The notes below the pieces were generated by a model, which was not told the origin of the DNA, searched no databases, and saw only the letters and a list, made by a program, of their open reading frames with translations. This document shows, one piece after another, positions 44,701-51,824 of a DNA stretch of 64,000 bases. Each line of letters starts with the position of its first letter. Position 1 is the stretch's first letter. The stretch spans positions 1,922,001 to 1,986,000 of the forward strand of contig NZ_CP009630.1 in NCBI RefSeq assembly GCF_000959445.1, given 5' to 3'. The DNA is from Burkholderia vietnamiensis LMG 10929 (GTDB lineage: Bacteria; Pseudomonadota; Gammaproteobacteria; Burkholderiales; Burkholderiaceae). The position numbers were made by a program, and so were the translations under genes.

Positions 44701-47097
44701 GTTCAGCGTGCCGCCAACCACCGCGATCAGCCCGCTTTGCGCGTTGATGGAACCCGAGGTGTTGTTCAGCGAGCCGCTTTGCGCCGCGATATGTCCATTG
44801 CTGGCAATCGCGCCGCCGACGTTCGACACCGAACCCGCACCGTTGCCCAACGTCAGCGTACCCGTGCCGGCGTGGACGATCGTGCCACCATCGTTGACCA
44901 GCGCAGCAGGGGCCAGCGTGACGTCTGTGCCGTTCGTCTGCAGCGTGCCGCCACTCGAATTGTCGAGCGTGCCCGATACATTGACGGCCATCGTGCCGGT
45001 GCCGATCTGCGTGATCGTGCCGCCGCGATTGACGAGACTGGTACCGGTCAACGCGACCTGTTGGGCTTGCACGGTGCCTGAGCTGTTGTCGAGCGTAGTG
45101 CCGTTCAACGCGGCGGTTTGGCCCATGATCGTGCCGCCGCTGTTGGCCAGGTGCGCAGCGGCGTCGACCGCCACGTTCTGCGCGGCCTGCAAGGACCCGC
45201 TGCCGTTGTCGATCGACTGGCCGGCCACGTGCAAATTCGTATTGGACGTGATCGTCGCGTGGTTGGCGATCGCCCCGCCTTGCACCGTCACGTCGCCGTT
45301 GCCGCCGATCACGCCACCTTGCGCGCCGGCCGCCGTCGTACCTGCCGCATTCGTGAGTTGGCCCGTCGCGGTCAACACCATCCCGTCGCTATTGAGCGAC
45401 GTAATGCGGCCGGCCGTATTGTCGAGCGTGATTGCATCGACCGTGGCACGACCAGCACTCTGGACCGTACCTTGGTTGTTCGCGACCGTGCTGCCACGCA
45501 GCGCCATCGTGCTCTGCGAAACGAATACGCCGGACCGGTTCGCGATGTGGTTGGCGGCCGTCACCGACAGCGGCCCTTGCGACGACACTGCGCCGCTCTG
45601 GTTCGACACGTCGTTGCCCGTCAGGCTCGTTGCACCGCCGCTCGTCAGATTGCCTCGATCATTGATGACCGTGCCTGCGGCATTCGCCGTGATGGCCCCT
45701 TGGGCGCTGGTCGTCGCGTTCGTGAAGTTGACGTCGCCGACCGTGGCCGTGAGCGACAGATCGCCGTTCGCGGCCGTCGTGCTGCCCGCGAGGTTTACGC
45801 CGGAGCCTTTCGCGCTCACGTTGCCGCCCGCAACGTTTTTGCCGGTCGCATTGAGCTGGCCCGTCGTCGCGAGTTGCAGGTCGCCGGTTTGCGTCACGGA
45901 ACCGTCGCTGTTCACGCCTGCGCCGAGCAACCCGGTCGAATTCAGCGAGCCCGCGGTCACGCCGACGTGATGTTGCGCAGCCAGCGTACCGGTATTGACG
46001 ACGTCCGCACCGGTATTCACCGACACCGACTGCTGGCCGTAGGTGGTGCCGCTGTTCTCGACTCCGCCTGCAGCAGAAATGGCGGCGTTCCCGGCCGACG
46101 AAACCTTGCCCGACTGAATCAGCCGTCCGTCGGTAGTCAACGTCAGCCCCATCGCGTCCGCCGCGATCGTCCCGGCGTTTCGGACTCCGACGCCGCCCTC
46201 GGTGCCGACCAACAGGATGCGATTGCTGTACATGCCGCCCAATTGCGCAACGTCGATCGCAACCGCAGGCGCCGCACCATCGCCCTGAATGCGGGTCGCC
46301 TCGAGGGTGTCGTGATTGACCCGATTCGCACCGGCGATCACGTTCAGGTTCGTCGCATAGATGGCGGCGTTCGCCTGTACGGCTCTGGAAATGAGGTCGA
46401 CCTGATCCACGTTGGTGGCATTCAGGCCCGCGCCCTGTACCGCGATGAGGCCGCGCGTCACACTGAAACCCGCCAGTGATCCGTCCGGATTCAGGTTCGG
46501 CGTGCCGGTGGTCAGGATTGCACGCGAGGTATTGATGAAGCCGCCACCATCCACGACCAGTCCCGACGGATTGGAAATGATCATCTCCGCACGCTGGCCG
46601 GCGATCTCGACGAAACCCCTCAGTTGCGACGGGTTCGGGCTGTTGACCTGATTGATGATGATCCTGGCCGAACCGTTCGGGCCGAGATTCGGGTTGCCGT
46701 TGATGTACCCGGCCTGCTGCGTATTCGTCAGCGTAGGCGAGTTGTTGACGATCACGCCGGGTTTGGGCACATCGAACTGCGAATAGGTATTCAACGACAC
46801 GCCCGCACCGGACGGCTTCGTGATGTTGACCTGTTGGAGACCGTTTTGCGTCTGGATGACCGACGGCGCGTTCGCGCCCGCGCCCACGACCTGCGCATTT
46901 GCCCACATCGGCGTGACCCCGGCCGCGACCAGCACCGCGAATGCAGCATGGCGCAAGGCAAAGCTCGCCATGCGATCGCCAACGGCGCGCGACGCTTCAC
47001 CCTTGGTGACTTTCCCCGTCGCGTGAGCCGTTTCCTCGACTGCAACGAGCATGCCGCGCACGCGGCTGAATACCAGACGATATTGGTTCTTGTTCAT
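37645..47097 (-). CDS. bcpA: BcpA/CdiA contact-dependent growth inhibition exoprotein
   Basis: The 3150-residue protein has an extended signal peptide (MNKNQYRLVFSRVRGMLVAV, then a second signal ending near MWANAQ), a TPS secretion domain (about 75-330, with NPNLGPNGSARIIINQV and SNPSGLVVDGGGFINT) and a long series of filamentous haemagglutinin repeats (about 350-2550) with many LDNSGG/GGTI units. Then follow a pretoxin segment, the ELYN motif (2792-2795) and a 355-residue variable C terminus. It is the toxin-carrying stalk that is exported by BcpB and delivered to neighbours on contact. The gene begins the bcpA-I-O-B operon. Confidence 0.95.
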   Translation of the reverse strand: MNKNQYRLVFSRVRGMLVAVEETAHATGKVTKGEASRAVGDRMASFALRHAAFAVLVAAGVTPMWANAQVVGAGANAPSVIQTQNGLQQVNITKPSGAGVSLNTYSQFDVPKPGVIVNNSPTLTNTQQAGYINGNPNLGPNGSARIIINQVNSPNPSQLRGFVEIAGQRAEMIISNPSGLVVDGGGFINTSRAILTTGTPNLNPDGSLAGFSVTRGLIAVQGAGLNATNVDQVDLISRAVQANAAIYATNLNVIAGANRVNHDTLEATRIQGDGAAPAVAIDVAQLGGMYSNRILLVGTEGGVGVRNAGTIAADAMGLTLTTDGRLIQSGKVSSAGNAAISAAGGVENSGTTYGQQSVSVNTGADVVNTGTLAAQHHVGVTAGSLNSTGLLGAGVNSDGSVTQTGDLQLATTGQLNATGKNVAGGNVSAKGSGVNLAGSTTAANGDLSLTATVGDVNFTNATTSAQGAITANAAGTVINDRGNLTSGGATSLTGNDVSNQSGAVSSQGPLSVTAANHIANRSGVFVSQSTMALRGSTVANNQGTVQSAGRATVDAITLDNTAGRITSLNSDGMVLTATGQLTNAAGTTAAGAQGGVIGGNGDVTVQGGAIANHATITSNTNLHVAGQSIDNGSGSLQAAQNVAVDAAAHLANSGGTIMGQTAALNGTTLDNSSGTVQAQQVALTGTSLVNRGGTITQIGTGTMAVNVSGTLDNSSGGTLQTNGTDVTLAPAALVNDGGTIVHAGTGTLTLGNGAGSVSNVGGAIASNGHIAAQSGSLNNTSGSINAQSGLIAVVGGTLNNTNGKLLSNTELGSTSGTLTNDGGQIGASTNATIHTGSMTNQGGAIVAPNLSVTADSTLDNSGGQLTANQLALSTPNLTNHGGTITQYGSSAMGVNVSGTLDNSAGGVIQTNSTDLTLAPAQLNNAGGTITHAGAGTLTIEPGSGAGAVNNAGGTVVTKGNAVVGASGWDNTSGIFAAQGDIAATIAGDVNNAQGLVRAGTSLSLTNGGALVNQGGHIQAGQTVAGDTSTLRIQSASIDNADGSIADLGAGQMTVQGGSQITNSNAGGVSGMGAITGNGDVMVNAASISNTQGGQLSGASLHVQGTTLDNSGGQIGNVANSSGDVAVTTSGAITNTNGQISSTHDLTVTAPTLQGGGTYSAAHDASVNLQGDFSVTPDYQFNVGHDLAFALPGTFDNSGNVQSVNDLSVNAGNIVNSGALSAGGLLHTQSGNLTNTGSLVGGSVSLNATGTVSNVGPTALIGASDSNGTLEILAHDIENRDDTTATDSMPTTAIFGMGKVVLAGGKDASGNYTNAALVNNSSALIQSGGDMELHADKVTSTRRVMSTSGSTSNVDPAALAQYGISLSGCASYFAVNCAGGGQMIAGLRSDNITPAETAALIKQPGGMYIEPPHGGQWNSGYFYTTYTGTAVANTVTALSPTAQIVSGGSLNATSTGTLQNYWSSITAVGNLDLPQNYDGNGWAATGQQAPTVTVTYSGQYHYNNYDSSEYNWQLPFGNAPFVTSRPGGYTQVAPADVKTYSLPSYDSTLGSNGTISGTGVSINNTAANASIPSLGLLPGQSVPGLMIGGLSGSASGTKSGASAVHGGVITVSPVIASATAQNVLNNLTIPQGGLYRPNPSPNASYAIETNPAFTNQKRFISSDYFFSQIGVDLTHIPKRLGDGFYEQQLVRNQVTSLTGRAVLGPYTDLQTMYQQLMAAGASLEKTLNLSLGASLSAEQVSQLTNNVIMMETRVVDGQSVLVPVVYLAQANQQNVNGPLITATDIDLKDAQNFTNSGTVKADNTLSIQGKQIDNAFGALQSGGLMSLKTDGNVDLTSAKVRAGSLNLDAGGDLILNSAVKTDTRVSRDGATSVTTTLGPIAQLDVTGNAAIRTGGNFEQNAGNLTVGGNLGMNVGGNWDLGAVQTGEHKIVQRANGVSNTDINNVAGSSVKVGGQSSIGIGGDLTAKGAQIDLGQGGTIAAKGNVMLGAASATSTVNSNSSGSDRHGSYAEQQHSADDTLLGTSVHSGDTLTVASGKDINVIGSSISLDKGNANLLAKGDVNVGAATETHTFDSHETHSHSNVVSGVKVASGTDQTATYSQGSTISADGVTIGSGRDINVAGSNIVGTDNVSLDAARNVNITTTQDTVQSSSYYDKKESGLLTNGGLSVTFGSRAMSNTDQTKQVTNNASVVGASSGSVSINAGKDATITGSTVVAGQNLDVIGQNVVVNSAYDTYNDAQSQHFSQSGLSVGVNGGVVGLARSMASTVRQGVQSGDSRLAAVQGGAAAEQAYQSRDGLKNAATALSNGNVSEATNGVQVQLSIGSSHSSSNETTSITEAKNSSLIGDGNVHVTATGTPDANGHAQAGTGDITMTGAKVLGKNVALDANNAITLQSAQSTEQDTSSNSSSGWNAGVGIGVGKQTGISIFANGTNSHGQGNGSVVTQTNTTIAAGDTLTMKSGGDTTLTGAQVSGDKVTADVGGNLTMTSVQDTSNYASNQHSAGASGSFTFGYGGGADVSIGHTGIDANYASVNQQTGIVAGKGGFDVSVANHTQLNGAEIASGAPAASNTLTTGSLGFKDIQNSMSYSASTEGFSTSSGPSFAHTGDSASGVTKAAVSPATITVKSDQQNGTDSTAGLSRDTANANQTVKNTFNLQQTQNDLAFAQAFGKAATFAVAEVATQLENSSPQMKALFGEGGAGRDALHAAVAAIGAALSGGNIGGAVAGSLAGDALQSLARPIIDQAVSQLPLDAQTPARKALNEVVATAGGAAGGALAGGSSGTLAGAGAAANNELYNRRLHESEAQKLQQLQKNQTPEEQYRLAAAECSLVHCADNIPDSDRDKAVLQKMQNDGAQFTYEQGVLKKAGAFDGYGKLDLLSDAYDRNQVSNRLVGAVQGVGSTAAGIGAATGGCYTLVACIAGAAVAGVSFDYAKAGFTQLVNGNPTLTYGELALQSLGMSRGGAALAYAGLGLGAAIGSVAANNSAAQAAAKGVPQSIESIQAGIKNDLMQQVADLRASLTGGPRTMGNIGVAQISIPGVQSEMAASSQISQPTAEQQALGFVGMGPDIFTSTVVPLPNGYQLLRNVDSEAKILNNVAAQLGDNTSASGVINLFTERPPCTSCSDVIRQFQSKYQNIKINVMDSNGVLKPSK

Positions 47098-47522
47098 GGA
47101 TACGGCAAACGCTTCTAGACGTGGAGCAAATCGATCGGGAAGCCCCCACGAGTACAGAGACGCTCTCCGATTTCGAAAGCAACGCTGTCTAAGTTTGTCT
47201 GCACGTCGCAACGTGTGATCGCGATCGAATGGCGGCCCTTCACGCCGAAATCTATCGAAAGGTGCGCATTCACAGTGTCAGAGATTGCAAGTCACCGACT
47301 AATAAATTGCACGCCGCCGCGCGCGTGATCGTCGACAGCGTGGAAGATGGCGTGCGGGACGCACCATATCGACCGCCTTCCGCTCGAAACGCGGATGCGG
47401 AATTGACATTCAGAAATATTTTTATAATCGACCAGCGATTGATATAAATCCGTATCGAGTGGCCGGCACTCACCACTGACTCAATCTGAATCGTCACCCG
47501 ATCCGACTCAACGGAATATTTT

Positions 47523-47578
47523 CAATGGTCGCTCACTCGTACAACGTTACTCGCGAGTAGTCGCGTGACCATTGAATC
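47523..47578. promoter_or_regulatory. inverted repeat in the 1.5-kb gap upstream of bcpA
   Basis: Arms TTCAATGGTC (47523-47532) and GACCATTGAA (47569-47578) are perfect complements, 36 bases apart, and a perfect 10-base palindrome ACTCGCGAGT (47551-47560) lies between them. This is 426 bases or more upstream of the bcpA start in an AT-richer stretch, a plausible control site. The remaining gap 47098-48567 holds no gene I can support; arginine-rich frames at 47.7-48.5 kb look like shadows. A -10-like TATAAT is at 47423-47428, with TTGACA 14 bases before it. Confidence 0.5.
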
Positions 47579-48567
47579 GCCACCATCTCAAAATAAGCCA
47601 ATTGACATTTAAAACAACTAGCAAGTCCGATCGCGAATTGCGATGGCCGCTTCAGCTTGCTCTACGACTCGCGTCTCCAATTCGCAACAGCGCATCGATA
47701 TGAAGAAACCAGGCACTGCATGGTGATCGCGTGTCGAATTGGGACGCGTGGCTGATATGCGTGTGCGCGCGGGCAAAGGATTTCCGGTTTCCCGGCTGAA
47801 GGTATACGGTGTCGAGGCATCGCCAGCCGCTGAACGCGACGCGCTCGCGGCCATCGAGCGGCGGCGCAAGCAGCGCGACAAGGTCGGCACCCGGACAGTT
47901 GCTTACGGTCGGACGTCGCTGCGTTGAAGCGGATGCGAGCCGCCCCGCGCAACATCGTTGGGAAGCGCACCGCATCCCGGCACGCTTGGAGTGCGCGATG
48001 ACGCAGGCCGCGCTGTTTTCTCCCGAGCGGTCGAACGTCGGCCAGCAGCCGGAGGCCCGAGGTTCGCCGCATGTCAGACACGAACTCGCGGGCAACGGCA
48101 GGACGTCTCACCGATGAAACGTCCGGTGCGCGCCGCGCGCGATCGCGTGCTTCGACCGACGCCCGTATCGAGCACCCCACGCAACCGCTCCCGTCGCGCG
48201 CACCCCAGCCCGGCGCACCTCCCGGGCGCACGCCTCGACACCACCGCATCCGCGCCCGAAAATGCGACTGACGTCACCACGGCGTTACGTTACATCGGTG
48301 AAGCATTTCATCGGTCCGGACGAGTTTTCCGTGCCGCACGCCACCATACACGACCGTCCGCCGGACGCCGCGACATCCCGCGCGAGCCAGTCCCGACGCG
48401 CCACAGCAGCCATCGCGGCGCGCCGCGCGCGACCGGCCGGGCAAGTGGATCGCGTTGCTGGTACGGAACCTGCATTCGTTGCAACAACTGCCGCGCCGCC
48501 GAGCGGCGCATATACGAACCCGGTTCAGGCCAAGCCCGAACGATCCACGCCAGTTGCGAGGCACTTC

Positions 48568-48888
48568 ATGGATACGCTGCCCAACTCGTCCGATACGTCG
48601 TTCCAGATCTTTCTCGCGAAGCTGCTCGAACAGCCGCAGCCGGAATGGACCGAAAAGCAGCAGATGGAACTCGAGATGGCCCGCTCGCTGTCGACCGAGA
48701 TGGTGCGCTACGCCGAGGACATGCGCGGCCGCGCCGACCTCGCGCGCTGCCTCGTGCTGCTGCGCTACGCGAAAGTCCTCGACTTCATGCTGACATCGCT
48801 CGCCGCGCACCGCGACATTCACCCGCAAACGCTGCGCACGCTGTTCCGCCTCGCCAACCTCAAAGTCGACGATGCGTATCCGGTGTGA
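48568..48888 (+). CDS. 106-residue hypothetical protein
   Basis: The protein starts MDTLPNSSDTSFQIFLAKLL and contains EKQQMELEMARSLSTEMVRY and LVLLRYAKVLDFMLTSLAAH. It is helical and soluble, with no signal peptide. GCGAGG precedes the ATG. A longer frame reaching 48262 is possible but its first part is Ala/Arg/Pro-rich and unlike protein. I recognise no family. It stands alone between the CDI promoter region and the gene at 49.2 kb. Confidence 0.6.
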   Translation: MDTLPNSSDTSFQIFLAKLLEQPQPEWTEKQQMELEMARSLSTEMVRYAEDMRGRADLARCLVLLRYAKVLDFMLTSLAAHRDIHPQTLRTLFRLANLKVDDAYPV

Positions 48889-49210
48889 GCGGTGTGAGCG
48901 CACCCGAGCGACACACCGTCGGCGCTATTAGCGCGCCGCCCGCCATCCCCTTCCGGTAACGCCGCGCTCAACATCGCGCGGCGATCTGCTACACCGCCAG
49001 CGGCTGCACCACCCGCGCGGCCCGCGACCATCGTCGCCAGCGGCCCATTCCACACCCGATCCGGCGCCGCCACCGGTGCGCCAGCGCGCGTGAACGCATC
49101 GCATACAGCCGCGCAGATTTGCTTACGTCGCAGGTAATCGACGCGCGTCGCGCGCGTGCCGATCATGGCGTCATCGATCAACGCATCGCATCGACGCCAA
49201 GGAGCCCGAC
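48889..49210. other. gap with a coding-like minus-strand fragment
   Basis: No complete gene is seen in these 322 bases. On the minus strand, a frame from 49166 down to about 48989 reads MIGTRATRVDYLRRKQICAA and then APVAAPDRVWNGPLATMVAG, which looks more protein-like than background and faintly like the C terminus of a ketopantoate reductase. It may be a decayed gene end. Otherwise this is unassigned sequence. Confidence 0.25.
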
Positions 49211-49531
49211 ATGACCGCCTACGCCATCGCCCACCTGCACGACGTTCAAATCTGCGACGACATCGTCGAATACCTCGAACGCATCGACGGCACGCTTGCG
49301 CCGTTCGACGGCCACTTCGCGATCCATGGCGCACGGCCCGACGTGCGCGAAGGCGAGTGGCACGGCGATCTGATCGCGATCGCGTTTCCCGATCTCGCCG
49401 CCGCGCGCGCGTGGTACGACTCCGACGCTTACCGGCAGATCCAGCCGCTGCGCACGCGGCACGCGAGCGGCCCGCTGATCCTGATCGACGGCGTGGATGC
49501 GTCGCACAAGGCGACGGACATCCTGCGCTGA
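49211..49531 (+). CDS. DUF1330-like protein
   Basis: The 106-residue protein has a dimeric alpha/beta-barrel pattern: YAIAHLHDVQICDDIVEYLE, FDGHFAIHGARPDVREGEW and AFPDLAAARAWYDSDAYRQIQ, with the WYDSDAYR motif typical of DUF1330. These are small soluble proteins of unknown role. GGAG lies a few bases before the ATG. The gene converges with the uronate dehydrogenase gene. Confidence 0.88.
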   Translation: MTAYAIAHLHDVQICDDIVEYLERIDGTLAPFDGHFAIHGARPDVREGEWHGDLIAIAFPDLAAARAWYDSDAYRQIQPLRTRHASGPLILIDGVDASHKATDILR

Positions 49532-49551
49532 ACCCGCCGCCGCCGCGGCGT

Positions 49552-50388
49552 CTAGTTCGCGCCGCGCTCCAGCGGCTCGCCGACGACGAAGCCGCCGCCC
49601 TGGTAACGCTGCGCCGGATCGTCGTATTCGGCGCTCGGCGCGGTCACCGGAAACAGCCCGGCGAACTGCGCGGAGCTGTCCTGCGGCCGGAACCCGAGGA
49701 AGCCGGCCTTCGTGTTGTCCCACCACTTCACCGGGTTGTCCGACACGCCGTACACGATCGCATGCCCGACGCGGTTCGTCAGCAGCGCGCATCGCACCAG
49801 CTCGATGAAGTCGCGATAGCTGAGGAAGGTCACCAGCATGCGCGGGTTCTTCGGAACCTCGAACGACGAGCCGATCCGCAGGCACACGGTCTCGATCCCG
49901 AAGCGGTCGAAGTAGTACCGCGACAGCGCTTCGCCGAAGCACTTCGTCACGCCATAGAGGCTGTCCGGACGCAGCGGCGCGTCGACGTCGAGCACTTCCG
50001 TGACCGGATGAAAACCGATCGCATGGTTCGAGCTCGCGAACACGACGCGCTTCACGCCGTGCTTGCGCGCGGCTTCGTACAGGTTGTACGTGCCGGTGAT
50101 GTTCGCATCGACGAGATCGTCGAACGGCGCATCGACCGAAATTCCGCCGAGATGGACGATCGCGTCGACGCCGTCGACGAGGTCCATCACCGCCGGCCGA
50201 TCGGACAGGTCGACGACCCGGGTTTCCTCGTGCTGCGCCGCGTCGCCGAGCGCGGCGACGTCGCTCACGCGCACGATGTCGGCCCAGTTCGCGAGCGCGC
50301 CGCGCAGCTGGCGACCGAGATTGCCGGCCGCGCCGGTCAGCAGCAGGCGCGCAAACGGCTTGCGGGCGCCGGTGGAAGTGGCGTTCAT
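49552..50388 (-). CDS. udh: uronate dehydrogenase (NAD-dependent)
   Basis: The 278-residue protein is an extended SDR with LLLTGAAGNLGRQL (NAD motif), VHLGG and the YGVTK (YxxxK) active site. The phrases SSNHAIGFHP and LRIGSSFEVPKNPRML are as in uronate dehydrogenases, which oxidise galacturonate or glucuronate to the aldarolactone. AAGGAGAC precedes ATG 50386-50388. A perfect 14-base palindrome (50460-50473) lies upstream, the LacI regulator gene is divergent and a hexuronate-type transporter gene with a similar operator is nearby, so the three form a uronate module. The substrate is by homology. Confidence 0.85.
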   Translation of the reverse strand: MNATSTGARKPFARLLLTGAAGNLGRQLRGALANWADIVRVSDVAALGDAAQHEETRVVDLSDRPAVMDLVDGVDAIVHLGGISVDAPFDDLVDANITGTYNLYEAARKHGVKRVVFASSNHAIGFHPVTEVLDVDAPLRPDSLYGVTKCFGEALSRYYFDRFGIETVCLRIGSSFEVPKNPRMLVTFLSYRDFIELVRCALLTNRVGHAIVYGVSDNPVKWWDNTKAGFLGFRPQDSSAQFAGLFPVTAPSAEYDDPAQRYQGGGFVVGEPLERGAN

Positions 50389-50459
50389 CGAGTCTCCTTG
50401 GATCTGTGCTGAAGGTATGCGGATGCGCCCGACCTCCAATCGCTTGCAACGATTTGGCC

Positions 50460-50473
50460 GGAAAACGTTTTCC
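50460..50473. promoter_or_regulatory. LacI-type operator upstream of uronate dehydrogenase
   Basis: The perfect palindrome GGAAAACGTTTTCC with central CG is a typical LacI/GalR-family site. A near copy precedes the transporter gene at 53243. Confidence 0.8.
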
Positions 50474-50591
50474 AACTATACGCGGCGGCGAAGGCGAACG
50501 TCAACGGTCGGCCACCCTCTCGGCCATCCGCACTTTCCCGATGTCGGCCGATGGCCGGCCGCCTCGGTTTTCTGCCACAATCGCGGACAAC

Positions 50592-50608
50592 GGAACGTAA
50601 ACGTTACC
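50592..50608. promoter_or_regulatory. possible LacI autoregulatory site
   Basis: The sequence GGAACGTAAACGTTACC is an imperfect dyad just 7 bases before the LacI-family gene start. It resembles the palindromes at 50460 and 53243 loosely. Confidence 0.4.
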
Positions 50609-50614
50609 CTTGCG

Positions 50615-51607
50615 ATGAAAAAAGTTTCCCCGACGATCCGCGACGTGGCGGCCCAGGCCGGCGTGTCGGTTGCGACGGTCTCCAAGTTCGTGAACGGCAC
50701 GCAGCGCTTCTCGCCGACCGTCGAGGCGCGGCTCAAGGAGGCGATCGAGCGCCTCGGCTATCGTTCGAATCCGCTCGCGCGCTCGATGATCACCGGGCGC
50801 ACGCGCACGATCGGCCTCGTGATCCTCGACATCAGCAACCCGTATTTCACGAGCGTCGTCAAAGGCGCGAACCGCGTCGCGCTCCAGCACGACTACACGC
50901 TGCTGCTCGTCGATACCGAAGAAAGCCAGGCGCGCGAACGCTCGCTGGTCGAGGCGCTCGCGCAGCGCGTGGATGGCTTGATCGTCAGCACGCGGATGCC
51001 CGACGACGAAGCGGGCTGGATGCTCGATCTGCACAAGCCGCTCGTGCTGCTGCGACGCAGCCCCGGCCTGCCGATCCCGAGCGTCGGCATCGACAACCGG
51101 CTCGCCACCTACATGCTCGCGCGCCATCTGCTCAACCTGGGCCACACGCGCATCGCGTATCTCGGCTTCGGCACCGCGCGCGTGAACGACGAACGGATCC
51201 AGGGGGCGCGCGACTGTCTCGCGGAAGCGGGGCTCACGCTCGACGTGCACGACGCGCATGCGCCAACCGCCGAAGCCGGCGAGCGCGCCTGCTCGCGCGT
51301 GATGCTCGGGCCGCAGCGCCCGCAGGCGGTGATCTGCTACAACGACCTGATCGCGCTCGGCTTCATGAAGGAAGCCGCGTCGCTCGGCTTCCGGTTGCCG
51401 CAGGACGTTTCCGTCGCCGGCATCGACAATGTGCCGTACGGTCAATACGCGGCGCCCGCGCTGACCACCATCGACATCCAGAGCGAAAACATGGGCGAGC
51501 TCGCGATGCAGAAGCTGATCGACGCGCTCGCCGGACGCACCGACGCGAGCTATTCGACGTTCGAGCCGCGGTTGATCATGCGGGCATCGACGGCGGCGGT
51601 GGGGTGA
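50615..51607 (+). CDS. LacI-family transcription regulator
   Basis: The 330-residue protein has a LacI helix-turn-helix (TIRDVAAQAGVSVATVSKFV) and hinge (RSNPLARSMITGRTRTIGLV), followed by a periplasmic-binding-protein-like effector domain (ISNPYFTSVVKGANRVAL, VSVAGIDNVPYGQYAAPAL). It is divergent from uronate dehydrogenase and probably represses that gene and the transporter gene in the absence of uronate. Matching palindromes lie upstream of both. The start is ATG 50615. Confidence 0.93.
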   Translation: MKKVSPTIRDVAAQAGVSVATVSKFVNGTQRFSPTVEARLKEAIERLGYRSNPLARSMITGRTRTIGLVILDISNPYFTSVVKGANRVALQHDYTLLLVDTEESQARERSLVEALAQRVDGLIVSTRMPDDEAGWMLDLHKPLVLLRRSPGLPIPSVGIDNRLATYMLARHLLNLGHTRIAYLGFGTARVNDERIQGARDCLAEAGLTLDVHDAHAPTAEAGERACSRVMLGPQRPQAVICYNDLIALGFMKEAASLGFRLPQDVSVAGIDNVPYGQYAAPALTTIDIQSENMGELAMQKLIDALAGRTDASYSTFEPRLIMRASTAAVG

Positions 51608-51670
51608 GTGGCGGGCGGGCTGTGCGGCGGTTGCGGTAGCCTGCGGTTGCAGTTGCTGTCGTAGTCGACA

Positions 51671-51718
51671 TCGCCATCGCAGTCGCAGTCGCAATCGCAA
51701 TCGCAATCGCAGCCGCCA
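51671..51718. repeat. short hexanucleotide tandem repeat
   Basis: About eight units of a TCGCAR-type hexamer (TCGCAG and TCGCAA, with TCGCCA and CCGCCA at the ends) lie in the gap between convergent regulator and transporter genes. Such repeats may vary in number between strains. Confidence 0.8.
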
Positions 51719-51782
51719 TCCCAAACTCAACCGCCGCAGCCCCGCATCGCTTCGCATGCGCGCCCCGCCCACCCCAAACGAA

Positions 51783-51809
51783 AACGCGCCGCGTCCAGCG
51801 CGGCGCGTT
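51783..51809 (-). terminator. terminator of the uronate transporter gene
   Basis: An 11-base stem AACGCGCCGCG/CGCGGCGCGTT with a 5-base loop is followed on the minus strand by TTCGTTT. It lies 15 bases after the transporter stop. Confidence 0.75.
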
Positions 51810-51824
51810 CGCGTGTCGCGGCGC

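Noticed and set aside
38098..46479. Many long plus-strand frames opposite bcpA
   Set aside because: They are antisense shadows of the repetitive haemagglutinin coding region with Arg/Val-rich composition.
37645..47097. Repetitive GGTI/LDNSGG coding as a DNA repeat array
   Set aside because: The repeats are protein-level haemagglutinin units with divergent DNA, not a CRISPR or tandem DNA repeat.
47652..48249. Long overlapping frames on both strands (up to 195 residues)
   Set aside because: They are rich in Arg, Ala and Pro with no recognisable motif, and lack good ribosome sites; they look like random frames in GC-rich DNA.
48262..48567. N-terminal extension of the 106-residue protein
   Set aside because: The extension has the composition of non-coding DNA and the internal ATG at 48568 has a better ribosome site.
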